From positions 39,533,330 through 39,597,329 of the forward strand of contig NC_134888.1 of assembly GCF_041734735.1 (NCBI RefSeq): a stretch of 64,000 nt of DNA. The letters are read 5' to 3'. Position 1 is the first letter of the stretch, and each line of letters begins with the position of its first letter. The notes under the pieces were generated by a model. The model searched no databases and was not told where the DNA came from. It saw only the letters and a program-made list of their open reading frames with translations. The position numbers and the translations under genes are program-made. The stretch is from Babylonia areolata. Its lineage: Eukaryota; Mollusca; Gastropoda; Neogastropoda; Buccinidae. Below, piece after piece: positions 26,184 through 39,700 of this stretch.

Positions 26184-29100
26184 AAGCATGCAGCTGAATT
26201 ATGCATTTTAAAATGGTATATTTTTTCAAACAGGTTTCTGCATCAGCAATGACAGGCTCAAGGCGGAGGTACTGTGGAACTTGAAGATGGTGGCTTCCCA
26301 CTTCAGCTTCAGAAAAAATATCTGAACTGTTCTGTTTGATGTTTCCTGACAGATTGCTTCACAATTTAAATGTGGGGAGACCAAAAGTAGATACCTCATC
26401 ACGTTCAGTCTTGCACCTTATTTCTCTGAAATGATGCTGGAAAAAGGGAAGTCATCTGATGAATATGTTCTACTTTTTGATGAGTCGCTCAATAACAAGA
26501 CTCAGATGATGCAGCTGGACTTTCATATCAGATACTGGCACGGTAACATAGTCAAGACCCGCTTTCTGACAATGGAATTCATGGGACATGCAACAGCAGT
26601 TGATCTCCAGGAAAAGTCTGAAACTGTCTTCAGTGATTTGAACCTGAAAACATCCAGTTTAGTCCAAATTTCCATAGACAGCCCAGCTGTGAACCTGAAG
26701 TTGCTGGAACACATCAACAGTGACATGGTTGAAAACCATGGTGTTGGGTTGCTTCGTGTGGGCAGCTGTGGACTGCATGTTGTCCACAACGCTTTCAGAA
26801 GTGGCTGTGAGGCATCAAAGTGGGACATTGAGTCCTTCCTTGCATCTGCCTACACTTTGTTCAAAGACAGACCAGCAAGAAGAGAGGATTTTGTGACAGT
26901 CACAGGCTCAACAATTTTACCTGCCAAGTTCTGCACACATCGCTGGCTGGAAAACAAGTCAGTGGCCACAAGAGCAATTGAAATGATTGGGGACCTCAAG
27001 AAATTTGTTAAAGCAGCGGTGGACAAGCATGTCACACTGCCCAGGAACAAGAGTTTTGACATTGTCAAGACTGGTACTGGTGTTTTATCTACACCCCTCC
27101 TGGCTTGCCGTTTGGCATTCTTCTGTTCAGTGGCCAGTATACTGGAACCTTTTCTTCAGTGGCCAGTATACTGGAACCTTTTCTGACCAAGTACCAGGTG
27201 GATCAGCCCCTTTTTCCGTTCATGTGTGGAGACTTGCAGGATATGCTGAAAACCCTGATGAAGCGATTCATCAAAGGAGAACTCCTGCAGGACTGTACGG
27301 CTCAAAGGCTGGTGCAGATTGATGTGGGCAGTTCCACCAACCATCTGCATTTGAGAGGCTGGTGCAGATTGATGTGGGCAGTTCCACCAACCATCTGCAT
27401 TTGAGAGGCTGGTGCAGATTGATGTGGGCAGTTCCACCAACCATCTGCATTTGAATAAGGTGGAACTTGGATTTCACACAGATAGACTTATTGGAATTCA
27501 AGCGCTCCTCTGGATCAATGATGGAGGGACTGGTAACAGAATTCAGAGGAGAATGTAGAGACTTTCTGAAGGCTGTGGTACAGAAACTGCAAGAGAAATC
27601 ACCTCTCAAATACACTTTGGTCAGGAATTTGAGCTGCCTGAATCCCAAGATGATGGGTGAATAAGACGTCTGCATGAGCAGGATGAAGCGGGTGCTTCAG
27701 TGCTGTCAGTGTCAGGCAGCCAAAGACTGACGGATGAGATGTGTGACAAGGCATCTCAAGAGTTTTTTCTTTTTTCTTGACATGACTACCGTGAAATGTG
27801 CAGCAGATGAATTTGATCCAGCATCACAGAGGCTGGATTCCTGGTTCCAAAGTGCCATTGCAGACCGAGTTGAATTCCAGACTCTGTGGTTTGTTGTGAG
27901 GATGCTCCTTTTGTCCCAGACAGGCACTTGTGGAAAGAGGTTTCTCCTTCAACAAAGAAGTGGTGGCAGACAATCTCAGCAACGCTGCTCTGAAGGCCCA
28001 GAGTTGTCTTAGATCACATCCACAGTGTGGGAGGAGTGGAGGAGGTGACACTCAGCAAAGCTGCTCTGAAGGCCCAGAGTTGTCTTAGATCACATCCAGT
28101 GTGGGAGGAGTGGAGGAGGTGACAGCAAAGCTGCTCTGAAGGCCCAGAGTTGTCTTAGATCACATCCAGTGTGGGAGGAGTGGAGGAGGTGACACTCAGC
28201 AAAGGTGCTCTGAAGGCCCAGAGTTGTTTTAGATCACATCCAGTGTGGGAGGAGTGGAGGAGGTTGTCACTGACAAGAAATTACTTGTATCAGCTTCAGG
28301 GATGACATACCTCACTGAATAGAGAAGGCAGAAGGAGGCAGATGGGAAAGTTGAGCAGAGGAAGAGGTTGGGAGAAGAACTGACCACACTGAAGAAAAAC
28401 CTGAAGACCAGCAGTGATGAGGCACGACATCTCCTGGAACAGGCTGACCGACTGAGTGTCCAGGCTCAGGAGCAGAGAAGCTTCAGTCTGACTGAAAGGT
28501 CTGACACCATGCGTTTGTTGGCCAAAGACAAAAAAGATGAAACTGAGAAGGTTCAGCAGGACATCAACAGAGTGGAGGGAGAAATGAAATTGTGTTAATT
28601 TGATGAACAGATCCTGATTCCCCCCCCCACACACACACACACCCCACCCCCACACCCCCCAGTTGCAAGTGACTTATATTTCCAGTAATGCGAAACAGGT
28701 ATCAAGACATCTTGTGTGTGTGCATTTATATTTTTTCTGCTAATTAATTGTGGGTGATAGAATTTCTGCTAGTAGCATTCACTATGTAGGCATCAAGACA
28801 TCTGGTGTGTGTTTTCATTTCTTTTTCTTCTTCTTCTTTTTTTTCCCGACGGACTTGTGTGAAAATCTGTAATGCTCAATGTGCTGGCATCAAGACTCAG
28901 CTCCATGTGTGAATTTTCTTCAGTTGTGAGTGACTGTATTGTAATATTACAAGACACTTCATTATGACTTTAAATGAGCCCTTGATCATCAGAAGACTTC
29001 AAAAAATGTCATGGAAGACATGTACAGGTACGATTTTTATGTCTCCTATTAACTTTGTAGGTCCTTACAAAATACTGAGATGGTCCTTGTAAGTCCTTAC

Positions 29101-32100
29101 AAGGTCCTTACTTAGCATAACCTGAAGTCCCTGGGAACCCTGTATAATAATGTAGTGGACTTCATTCTTCAGACTGACTGAAAAAACTGAGTTGTGTGGT
29201 TTCCAGCCTCTTCAGAACAGTGATTTCTGTGGACATTTACCACAGAATTTTTCAATGGAGTGTTTGCTCATGGCTCAGCCAACCACAAGGGCCATCACAG
29301 GGCTGAAAACCTGTCCAAACTTTAAAACCACTCAAGTACTGAGCAGACAGTCATCCTAGCAACTGCCCCCACTGAGAACAGTACAGACTGCTCAATACTC
29401 TTTTGATGAGGAAACAATGTGCTGACATATAATGAACGTCTCTCAGGAAAAGGATAGAAAGAACAGAACACCACATCCCAAATATAAAGAGAAGAAAAAA
29501 TAAAACAAGTGAATGGAACAAAGATTACAGGGAGAGAATAAAGAATGACCCAGACAAATACCAACAATATTCAGTGAACAACAGAAAGCGGAACAAAGAT
29601 TACTGGAAGAAAGTGAAGGAAAACAAAGACCAGCTCAAGAATTTGTCAGTTTAACCCCCGTCAATGTTTCACTGGTTGCAAAGCATTGTGTCAGGCAAGA
29701 AGGTCCATGCCTTCTGACCCCTATGTGTATGCAGAAACACTGAGTGAGTTGGAAGCAAAAGCTTCCCAAAGAAAAAAAGAGAGCTACTGAACAGAGAGAG
29801 CGCCAAATGGACAGGAACCACGCTGAAATGGGACTGCTTCTAAGCAGTTCCTTCCAGCACCTCAAGGCTAATTCAGATCAGCAGAGCCCCACTGCACGGA
29901 CTGTAATTTTAAATATTTTCAAGAAGTCAGTCAGTGCACGCAGCAAAATATCAGGTGTGAACAGAAACTGGTAAACCACAGCAAGTCCTCGACAGGCTCT
30001 TCATGAGCTGCATCAGGAGTATGTAGGAATTGATAACTTCTGGCCCGGTCTCTGATGTCAGCAGACCACGATTGTCAGTGCTCCGTACATTTTTGCTAAA
30101 AAACCGTGAAAGTGATATACCAAAGACATCAGTTCAATGTTCACCAGCACAGTCTGTGAGTGAGGTATTGTGGTGTGTATCGTGTTTATCTAAACAACAT
30201 CTTCTCAGAACACAAAAGAAATCTCATAGGAAAGGAGTTTTTCAGTGCTTGAGCCACCATGGTGGCGGCAGCGCCGGCCCAGCCAGTAGCCCCAGTTTAT
30301 GTTACAGCATGTGCACTGCCAGACTACGAGTCGCTGCCTACAGTCTACGATGTATGTGTAGCTGTGGAAGCGGTTTGTGGGCATGAGGCAATCCATGGTG
30401 CTCAGCCTGTACGTGGTCTGTGGCGGATTTATTCGAAAACTAATGAAACCAGAGACAAGCTCTTGTTGGAGGGGTTCTTGTTCAGGGGAGCACGTGTCTC
30501 TCTCCTGGACAAAAATCCTTTCGTTATCAGAGACCAGACTGATGAGAAACCAACCACCAAACTGTGGATAAACAATGTACCTCTCAGTGTGGACAAACAA
30601 AGACATTGAAGCCACACTGCAGAAGCTAGAAGTGGAGATTGGATCCTCACTTCGCAATGAGCTAGCGAGAAACCCCTATGGATGGCAGACACTTTTTGAG
30701 ACTGGCCGCAGGTTTGTGTTCATCTCTATGCCGAGCTCACCTCTCCAACCAGTCTTAAAACTTGGTGTGTTCACCGCAGCTCTCTACCATAAGGAGCAAA
30801 AGCAAAAACTAGTAAAATGTAGCAAGTGTCTACAGGACGGACATCTGGCAGCAAACTGTGAGGGAGAGGTGGTGTGCAGGGGATGTCTGCAACAGGGACA
30901 CAAAATGTGTGACTGCCCCTCTGTTGTGCCCCCAGCTCCAGAGGAGGAGGGAGCAGCAGCAGAGCAGTCTGAAGAAACCGAGCACAAGGAAGTGTATGAG
31001 GAAATGCCCAGTGCTCAGAGCAGCACCACACCAATGCACCGTGTGCAGCCGCCAGCGCGCGCCAGCGATGCGGCAAAGAAAATTAAGGAAACCAGCCACG
31101 CGAAGCCTGCTCACAGCACAGCGAGCAGCGCCGGAAAAAAGAGGGAAAGGAGCGAGTCTCCCCCAACCACAAGTCTTCTTCCAGAAAACAAAAGGCCCGC
31201 TGTCCTGACGCAGCCAGAACACAACGGAGAGGCAGAGGCGGAAAGCATGTCGGAGGAGGGGGGTAACACTTGACATGTGTTCTCCCCCAACCAGCCTGAC
31301 CTCTCCCTCACAACCCTTGGCTTTGATTAACGGACTTAGGATTAATGATTATAATTTTTCTGCACCCCGCTTTTTCAAATATGAATAATGATGTATGCAT
31401 TAGTACCGTAAAGTTCGGTCTATAAGCCGCGACTTTTTACTCCAGCTACAACCTCTGCAGCTTATACAATTATGCGGCTATTTGAGGATTTTAACGATCC
31501 CGGGAGTGTCACGTTCTCGTCTATTCTTAGCTGCCCTTCAACTCACCAAAATCATGATTTCTGTCCATGAATTTTTGGATGAGCTTCAGGATAGTGTGCT
31601 AACTGTTCACGTTTTATAAATCAAATCCACACACATTAAAGCCTTCAGATCAGCATTCAGTTCCACTCTGCTCAAGCCGAAAATGCGACGTTATGCCTAT
31701 GATGCAGCCTTCAAATTGAAGGCGATCGACCTAGCAGACGACAGTGCAAGCGACGAACCAGCAGCGACCTCCACCTTCATGTTCATGAAGTGAAAGCGAG
31801 GCTAAGTCAGTGACAAGATGGTGGAGGAAGCTGTGCTGGTTCTCTTCAACTCGGACACTGAAGATGAAGATTTCAGTGGATTCAGTGAGCAGGATGACAC
31901 TGAATAAATATGACTATCCCTAAATTATGGATCTTATTTTTGTTGTGTTTGTTTATTATTTTTTTGTGGCACGAGCAGTATTTTTGCTTGCTTTTCTTTG
32001 TGTTGTTCCCGCTTGTGTTTATTTCATAACCTACAGTATTGACAGCTTTTCTGTAGTATCAGTATGTGTTATGGTACTGGAAATAAGTGCAGCTTATAAG

Positions 32101-35100
32101 CTAGTGCGGCTTATGCATGTATAAAGTTCAATTTTTTCCAAAATATAGTGGGTCCGGCGGCTTATATACCAGTGCGTTCAATAGACCGAACTTTACAGTA
32201 CTCTAAATGTTCCAGGGTCATAGGCGGGCTTGGTCATCATGATGTGATGACGGTTGGAAGAAATTACCTGGCAAAGAATCATCAATTCTTTTCCTCTCTT
32301 AATGTATGTTTTCAGACAAAAGTAAGTGCAAATAGGTGCATACACACGAGGGCTAAGACAGTGAAAGGGACACAAAACTTTCACCACATCACATCTGGTA
32401 GAGAAGGTCTTCTGCACAGTAGACATCTTACGTGTAACTCCTGCCTCCATGGAGTGTGCACTGATGTGGACATCACGGACACCTGGACTGAGCACACCCC
32501 TGTTCCAGATGACGCAGCACTGCATTGTACTGGACCCCATCCCACCCCCAGTCTCCTGCCCCAATGTCCTTTTCCAAATGGATCAATCAACATGTATTGT
32601 ATTGCCTTGCCTTGTCTTGTCCTGTCCTTGACCCCCAAACTCCTGGCCCTGACCATTCTGCAGCTGGAGACCACACTGCAAGTACATCAGGAACCGCCTA
32701 CCCTACGAATGAAAACAGTATGTTTGGAGATACTGACACACACTGAACGCTTAACATAGACTGTGCGAATTTATCCACGTAATCAAGACACCAGAGACAT
32801 GCTCTTGATGGAAGGGTTCCTGTTCATGGAAGCGAGTGTGTCTCTCCTGGACAAGAGTCCTTTTGCCCTCAGAGACCAGGCCCATGATGAACCCATCACC
32901 AAACTGGGGGTAAACAACGTACCACTCAGTGCAGACAACAAAATTTCACCCAGAGCACAAAATTTCACCCAGGGCCAAAAAAATTCCATACGGAAAAGAT
33001 GGCCATCCTGTTACTCACTGTTGTGTAAATGATCAGTGATCTCCAGCTGTGAACTGGAGCAGTTGAAACAGTAGATAAATACAAGTCACAGCGGCCATGT
33101 GAATGGGACACACTGTTCAGAAGTCTTTTTCACTGCACCTTTTTCACTTTTCTTGGCTGAAGTGCTGTGTGTGTGTTACATCCTTTTCAGTGATTGTTAC
33201 ACCAAACCACACTTCAGAATGGATGGAAGAAACAGAAAATAGCTCATATATCTCCTGTGTGTCTACTGCAGCTTGCTAGACCTACCTTGTTTAATCAGAC
33301 CTAATGTTTTTTGTTTATCTTTGGGTGCCTTCTTGTTAATAAAAAAAAAAGAAAGTAATAAAGTAAAAAAAGGCAACAAAGAAAGAAAAAAAAAAAAGAA
33401 ATCAAACCATGTTGCTTATGGCTCAGCCAACCACAAGGGCCATGTCCAGGGCTGAAAACCTGTCAACATTTTAAAACCAGTCTAGTGTTGAGCAGACGGT
33501 CATCCAAACAATGCCCCAACTGAAGACAGCAGTACACAGACTGCTGCATGGACTTGTGACGAGGAAACAATGTGCAGTCATGGGGTGTACACCTTTTCAC
33601 TGGTAAAGGGTAAACAGTACAGGGGTACAACACACGTACAAAATAACAACAACATTTCACCCACGGCACAAAATGGGCAAAAATTCACGGCACAAAATCT
33701 CTCCCAGGGCACAAAATTTCATAAAATCTCACGCAGGGCACAAAATTTCACAAAATCTCACGCAGGGCACAAAATTTCACAAAATCTCACCCAAGGCTCA
33801 AAATTTCATAACATCTCACCCAGGGCACAAAATTTCACAAACTTTCATAGAGTCTCACCCAGGGCACAAAATTTCACCCAGAAAATTGGGGATGTATACT
33901 CACCTTCAGCTGACGTATAGCGTCCTTGGCCTCTGCCAACTCAGACTTCACTGTTACCATGGAGTCCTTGCTGGTTGTCAGGACACCCTGCCACAGAGTG
34001 TAAGACCAACATTTAGTTAGCTTGGGGTGTTTTTTTTAAGGGGTGTGTTGCGTGGGCGCGCGCGCACGTGTGTGTGTAAGTTCACTATACTGCTTACAAA
34101 CTGTCTGACATTACCATTCAATTCTCACAAAGAACCATTTAACATAAATCCAAAATCAGATCAGTTTACAATTTTCTCTTTTCTTCTGCATTACTGGGAT
34201 GAGTCTCCGCAATTCACCTGCATCTAAGAGCGGCTTTTTGCATGTGTGACCATATTTACCCCATAATCTGGGCAGCCATACTTCGTTTTCAGCAGTATTG
34301 TCAATCCCAAATCACCATCAATCTAGTGCCCTCAGTCAATCACACAAAATCATTTGCTTATTTTCCATCCAACCCTTATCACTCGATACCATTATCACAA
34401 CCAGACTATAATTTCATTTCTTTCTGACAGACAGATAAAATATTCGTAATTTACATACCTTCAGCTCCTCCATCAATGTGTGATTCTCTCCTAGTGCAGC
34501 CTAAAAAGGAAAAAGTCACAGATCAAGAAAAAAAATCTAATACTTCATCCTAAACCCATGCAAATACACTCACACACAAACACTCATATACAGTACTACA
34601 CACACACCACCTGTCATCACAAACAGACACAAGTGCAGATATTCACAATTAGAAACATGCAATGAAATACATCCGTCACTTGTGTACATCCACAGACAAA
34701 TAAATATACAACCTCAACTCATGAGGTAATCAGGAAATTCTGCCCAGCCCTTTATCATCACACATCTCTCTTTTTATCTTCACTGTAGCTTAGAGCTCAG
34801 CCCACCACACTGAGCTACATCTGGGCTGACAAATGTCAATACTGATTTGGTAGAACCTGAAGAAGACAAAAAGAAAAGGCTTGAAAACAAAATTAGGCTA
34901 GAACAGTCATAATTCATGCACAAAAACTGAAGACACGCATCTAACACTGACCTTTCCATTGATCTCATCTCCCCCCAACCCCCCAATCCCCTGCCATAAC
35001 CCCCCCACCCCTGCCATAACCCCCCCCCCCCCACCATCCCCTGCCATAACCCCCACGCCCCATCCCCTGCCATAACCCCCACGCCCCACCCCCTGCCATA

Positions 35101-36734
35101 ACCCCCACGCCCCATCCCCTGCCATAACCCCCACGCCCCATCCCCTGCCATAACCCCCCCATGCCCCATCCCCTGCCATAACCCCCACGCCCCATCCCCT
35201 GCCATAACCCCCCACGCCCCATCCCCTGCCATAACCCCCCACGCCCCATCCCCTGCCATAACCCCCACGCCCCATCCCCTGCCATAACCCCCCACGCCCC
35301 ATCCCCTGCCATAACCCCCCACGCCCCATCCCCTGCCATAACCCCCACGCCCCACCCCCTGCCATAACACACCCCCCCCCCATCCCCTGCCATAACCCCC
35401 CCCACCCCCTGCCATAACCCCCACCCCCTCCTCCCCAATAGTTATTACTATGAAAATCTGCATCATCTCCAGTTCACCTCCCCCTAGTTTTGTAATACTT
35501 TTTGTCACAACAGATTTATCTGTGTGAAAAATGAGCTGCTCTCCTCAAGGAGAGCACACTACTAATAGTGCAATGCCACTTTATTTCTTCCTTGTCTCAA
35601 AGTACATTTACTTCACTATCAACTCCTCAAGGAGAGCACATTGCTAATAGTGCAATGCCACTTTATTTCTTCCTTGTCTCAAAGTACATTTACTTCACTA
35701 TCAACTCCTCATGGAGAACACACTGCTAATAGTGCAATGCCACTTTATTTCTTCCTTGTCTCAAAGTACATTTACTTCACTATCAACTCCTCATGGAGAG
35801 CACACTGCTAATAGTGCAATGCCACTTTATTTCTTCCTTGTCTCAAAGTACATTTACTTCACTATCAACTCCTCATGGAGAGCACACTACTAATAGTGCA
35901 ATGCCACTTTATTTCTTCCTTGTCTCAAAGTACATTTACTTCACTATCAACTCCTCAAGGAGAGCACACTGCTAATAGTGCAATGCCACTTTATTTCTTC
36001 CTTGTCTCAAAGTACATTTACTTCACTATCAACTCCTCATGGAGAGCACACTGCTAATAGTGCAATGCCACTTTATTTCTTCCTTGTCTCAAAGTACATT
36101 TACTTCACTATCAAAGTGAATTTTTCTAAAGAATTTTGCCAGGACAACCCCTTGGGTTCATGGAACCAAGGATTAACATCTTTTGCTGACACACGTACAA
36201 CTTTCATTCTTGGGAAAAAAAAAAAGATAGAAAAATTGGCAAGCAATGTACATTCCTGAACTAAACATACACAAGAGAGGACAAAAAACAAAAACAAAAC
36301 AAAAAAAAAGAGGAAAATGAAAAACCCAAAAACCCCTACCCCCCATCATTCCCCCCAAATCCCAAACAACAGCAGTGACTCTGACCTTGAGCTGAGCGTT
36401 GGACTCCTGCAGTTGGTCGACAAGGCCTCGGTACATGAGCACCAGCTCCTCGTTCCGGTCCAGCACCATCTTGAACAGCTGCGACTGCGAGTAGTTGATG
36501 GACTTGATCTGCGCGTCCAGTCGCTCCGGAGAGGGGCGGGTGTGGGCCGAGGGGCTGGGCACCGGGGCAGGCTGGGGCTGGATAGGGCTGTCCGTGGTCA
36601 GCTGTCAGGGGCACACAACATTTTACACATCCTTTGTTTTTTTGTTGCTTTTCTCTTTGTTGTTGTTGGGTTTTTTTCTGTTTGTTCTGTCTTGTGAGTC
36701 AATGAACAAACCATTTTACACATCCCTGTTTTGG

Positions 36735-36765
<31 letters not shown>

Positions 36766-39700
36766 GCTATTGTTTTTTTTCTTCCCTGTTTGTTCTGTCT
36801 TGAGAGAGTCAACGACAAATCACAGATGTAACAGAACAATTATGCAGATTACTGACTGATCTCTTGTGAGGATCAATGACAAACCATACCAGATGTAAAC
36901 AGAAGAACAGCTTTGCAGATCACCAACTGGTCAAACAGTAAGCGGCGTCTTGGATTCTAGGTTTTTTTTGTGCTTTCAAACTTCTCAGATGAATCTTGTG
37001 ACAATAATTTGCACAAATCCACTGTAATCTTGCTGGGGTTTTTTTTTTACAATTTTCCCCACCATTCCTAAGCCCAATTTCTCTATCTCCTATTATATCA
37101 CAGACAAAACTGGCTCAGATTCAATGACAATCTCCACCCATTATATCACAGACAAAACTGGCTCAGATTCAATGACAATGTCCACCCATTATATCACAGA
37201 CAAAACTGGCTCAGATTCAATGACAATGTCCACCCATTATATCACAGACAAAACTCCACCCATTACATCACAGACAAAACTCCACCCATTACATCACAGA
37301 CAAAACTCCACCCATAATATCACAGACAAAACTGGCTCAGATTCAATGACAATGTCCACCCATTATATCACAGACAAAACTGGCTCAGATTCAATGACAA
37401 TGTCCACCCATTATATAACAGACAAAACTGGCTCAGATTCAATGACAATGTCCACCCATTATATAACAGACAAAACTGGCTCAGATTCAATGACAATGTC
37501 CACCCATTATATCACAGACAAAACTGGCTCAGATTCAATGACAATGTCCACCCATTATATCACAGACAAAACTGGCTCAGATTCAATGACAATGTCCACC
37601 CATTATATCACAGACAAAACTGGCTCAGATTCAATGACAATGTCCACCCATTATATCACAGACAAAACTGGCTCAGATTCAATGACAATGTCCACCCATT
37701 ATATCACAGACAAAACTGGCTCAGATTCAATGACAATGTCCACCCATTATATCACAGACAAAACTGGCTCAGATTCAATGACAATCTCCACCCATTATAT
37801 AACAGACAAAACTGGCTCAGATTCAATGACAATGTCCACCCATTATATCACAGACAAAACTGGCTCAGATTCAATGACAATCTCCACCCATTATATCACA
37901 GACAAAACTGGCTCAGATTCAATGACAATGTCCACTACGTGCCAACAAAAATCAACCTAAACCTCGTTATCTTACATTAGCAACTTCTTTCTTTCCCACC
38001 TCTCCTGCCCCCCATCAAACAGAACACATGTCCATCACATGCCCATTAGCTCAAGTATACAGAAGGGGTAGTAAAGGTCACTGAAGAAAAAACAATTGAA
38101 CAACACCTGTAGAACAAGAAAAAGAAAAGAGGCAACAGAACAGGCACTAAAGCAAGGGAAGACAGTTATTTGCTGCACTGAGATGATGACCAAAAAAAAA
38201 AAAAAAAATACAGAACAGGCGCTAAGGCAAGGGAAGGCAGTTAGTTGCTGTACTAAGATGATAAAAAAAATACTGTATCATCTATGATAAAAAATAAGTA
38301 CACAAAATATTCAACTGGTAGACAGGGCAGAAAAAATGACAATATGCCCATAAGACTTCAACAGCAAAAACAAAAACACTGTATACATAAAAAAATAATT
38401 CAAAAAATTAAAAAAACCCTCTGTATACATGAACTGGTTGAAAAATGAATAACAAAAGACCCATATAAGTTTCAACAACAAAAACAGTAACACTGAATTA
38501 TTAAACTGATAAAAAACATACGAACGACAACAGCCCCAAACAAGTTTCAACAACAAAAGACACCACCACCAACACATAAACCAGCAGACGACCAAAACCA
38601 CCCAGAGGTACCCACCTCCGACAAGAGCAGTCGCTGACGCACCGACTTGGTGTGGCTGGGTGACTTGGGCGTGCTGTGAGGCTGGCTCCCGGTGTTCTGG
38701 TGGCCATGGCCGTTCTGCTGTTTCACCGGAGTCTTCATCACCGACGTCTCCTCCATGTCCTCTCTCTGGCTGTTCTCATTCTCTGCTCACATCATTGTTA
38801 CCATCACTGATACTTATACAGCCTCTATCCTCAGTCAGGGACCAAGCTCTGAGAGCTTTACAAACATGGAGTCCTATCCACAACAGGCTGCCTGCCTCAG
38901 AACAGCTGACTGACAGCTGCCTTTAGGTGCACATGATTCGTTTCCTGAGTGTTTTCAGTCAGGCTTTGGTCACGTGCGCGTGCACACGCACCCCCACAAC
39001 CCCCCCACCCCAACCTTCCCACACACACATATATAAGAATCAACTTTACTTCAGATTTTTGCCAGGGACAACCCTTTTGCTGCTGAGGGTTCTTTTACAT
39101 GCGCTTTGTGCAAACCATTACTGAAGGTCTAGCAGAAAGTGGAAAAATTCTGGTGAGTGTAGGATTCGATCCCACGCCTCAGATTCTCTGACTTCCCCCT
39201 AGGTGGATGCATTACCACAAGGCCACCTCATCACACACCAGTGCACTACTCTGACATGGAGCACTGGCATACAGACACACAAGCCAAATAAAGCAAACTT
39301 GAGGGCTTCACACACAATGTGTATCTAAGCCAATGCCGATCAGTGTCTTATCAATTCATATCCCATGACTTATTGTTCTACAAAGTTTCATGGGAATCAT
39401 TAATATCTTCTCAAGAAGTCATACTTTTTGCCCTATCTCCCAATGTCACTCATTGCCCCATCTCCCAATGTCACTCACTGCCCCATCTCCCAATGTCACT
39501 CACTGCCCCATCTCCCAATGTCACTCATTGCCCCATCTCCCAATGTCACTCATTGCCCTATCTCCCAATGTCACTCATTGCCCTCACTGCCCTATCTCCC
39601 AATGTCACTCATTGCCCCATCTCCCAATGTCACTCATTGCCCTATCTCCCAATGTCACTCATTGCCCTCATTGCCCCATCTCCCAATGTCACTCACTGCC

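Larger units (their letters stand above)
24540..28600 (+). mobile_element. hAT-like transposase remnant (BED/TTF-type finger to C-terminal coiled coil)
   Basis: N-terminal finger-like part: CAVCESSLS ... SVLRKHMQSERHKK (24600-24720), then a Ser-rich linker. Core at 26431-27310: YVLLFDESLNNKTQMMQLDF (the first catalytic Asp block), HGVGLLRVGSCGLHVVHNAF, FCTHRWLENKSVATRAIEM, then LACRLAFFCSVASILEPFL and QPLFPFMCGDLQDMLKTLM. Near 27900-28010 lies the ERGFSFNKEVVADNLSNAAL dimerisation block (broken frames), then a Lys/Glu-rich coiled coil to 28598. Frame breaks, local tandem duplications (27122-27185, 27310-27450, 28000-28260) and an inserted SINE (25488-25620) show it is dead. Confidence 0.8.

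Noticed and set aside
26431-27186. 251-codon open frame as a possible domesticated hAT gene
   Set aside because: Flanking transposase parts are broken by frame changes and tandem duplications, and the dimerisation block is split, so it is one surviving piece of a dead element.
34780-35508. Gly-rich minus-strand frames of 157-242 codons
   Set aside because: Minisatellite translation (MAGDGAWGLWQG type), open in several frames; lies between exons 14 and 15.
37124-37960. 278-codon open frame with a perfect 16-residue period
   Set aside because: The 48-bp unit is a multiple of three and free of stops in that frame. No splice sites, no leader and no sign of codon-level selection; substitutions are not biased to silent sites as far as I can see.
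39160-39235. Possible tRNA gene on the minus strand
   Set aside because: A and B boxes are present but the acceptor stem does not pair and the text continues as SINE 2.
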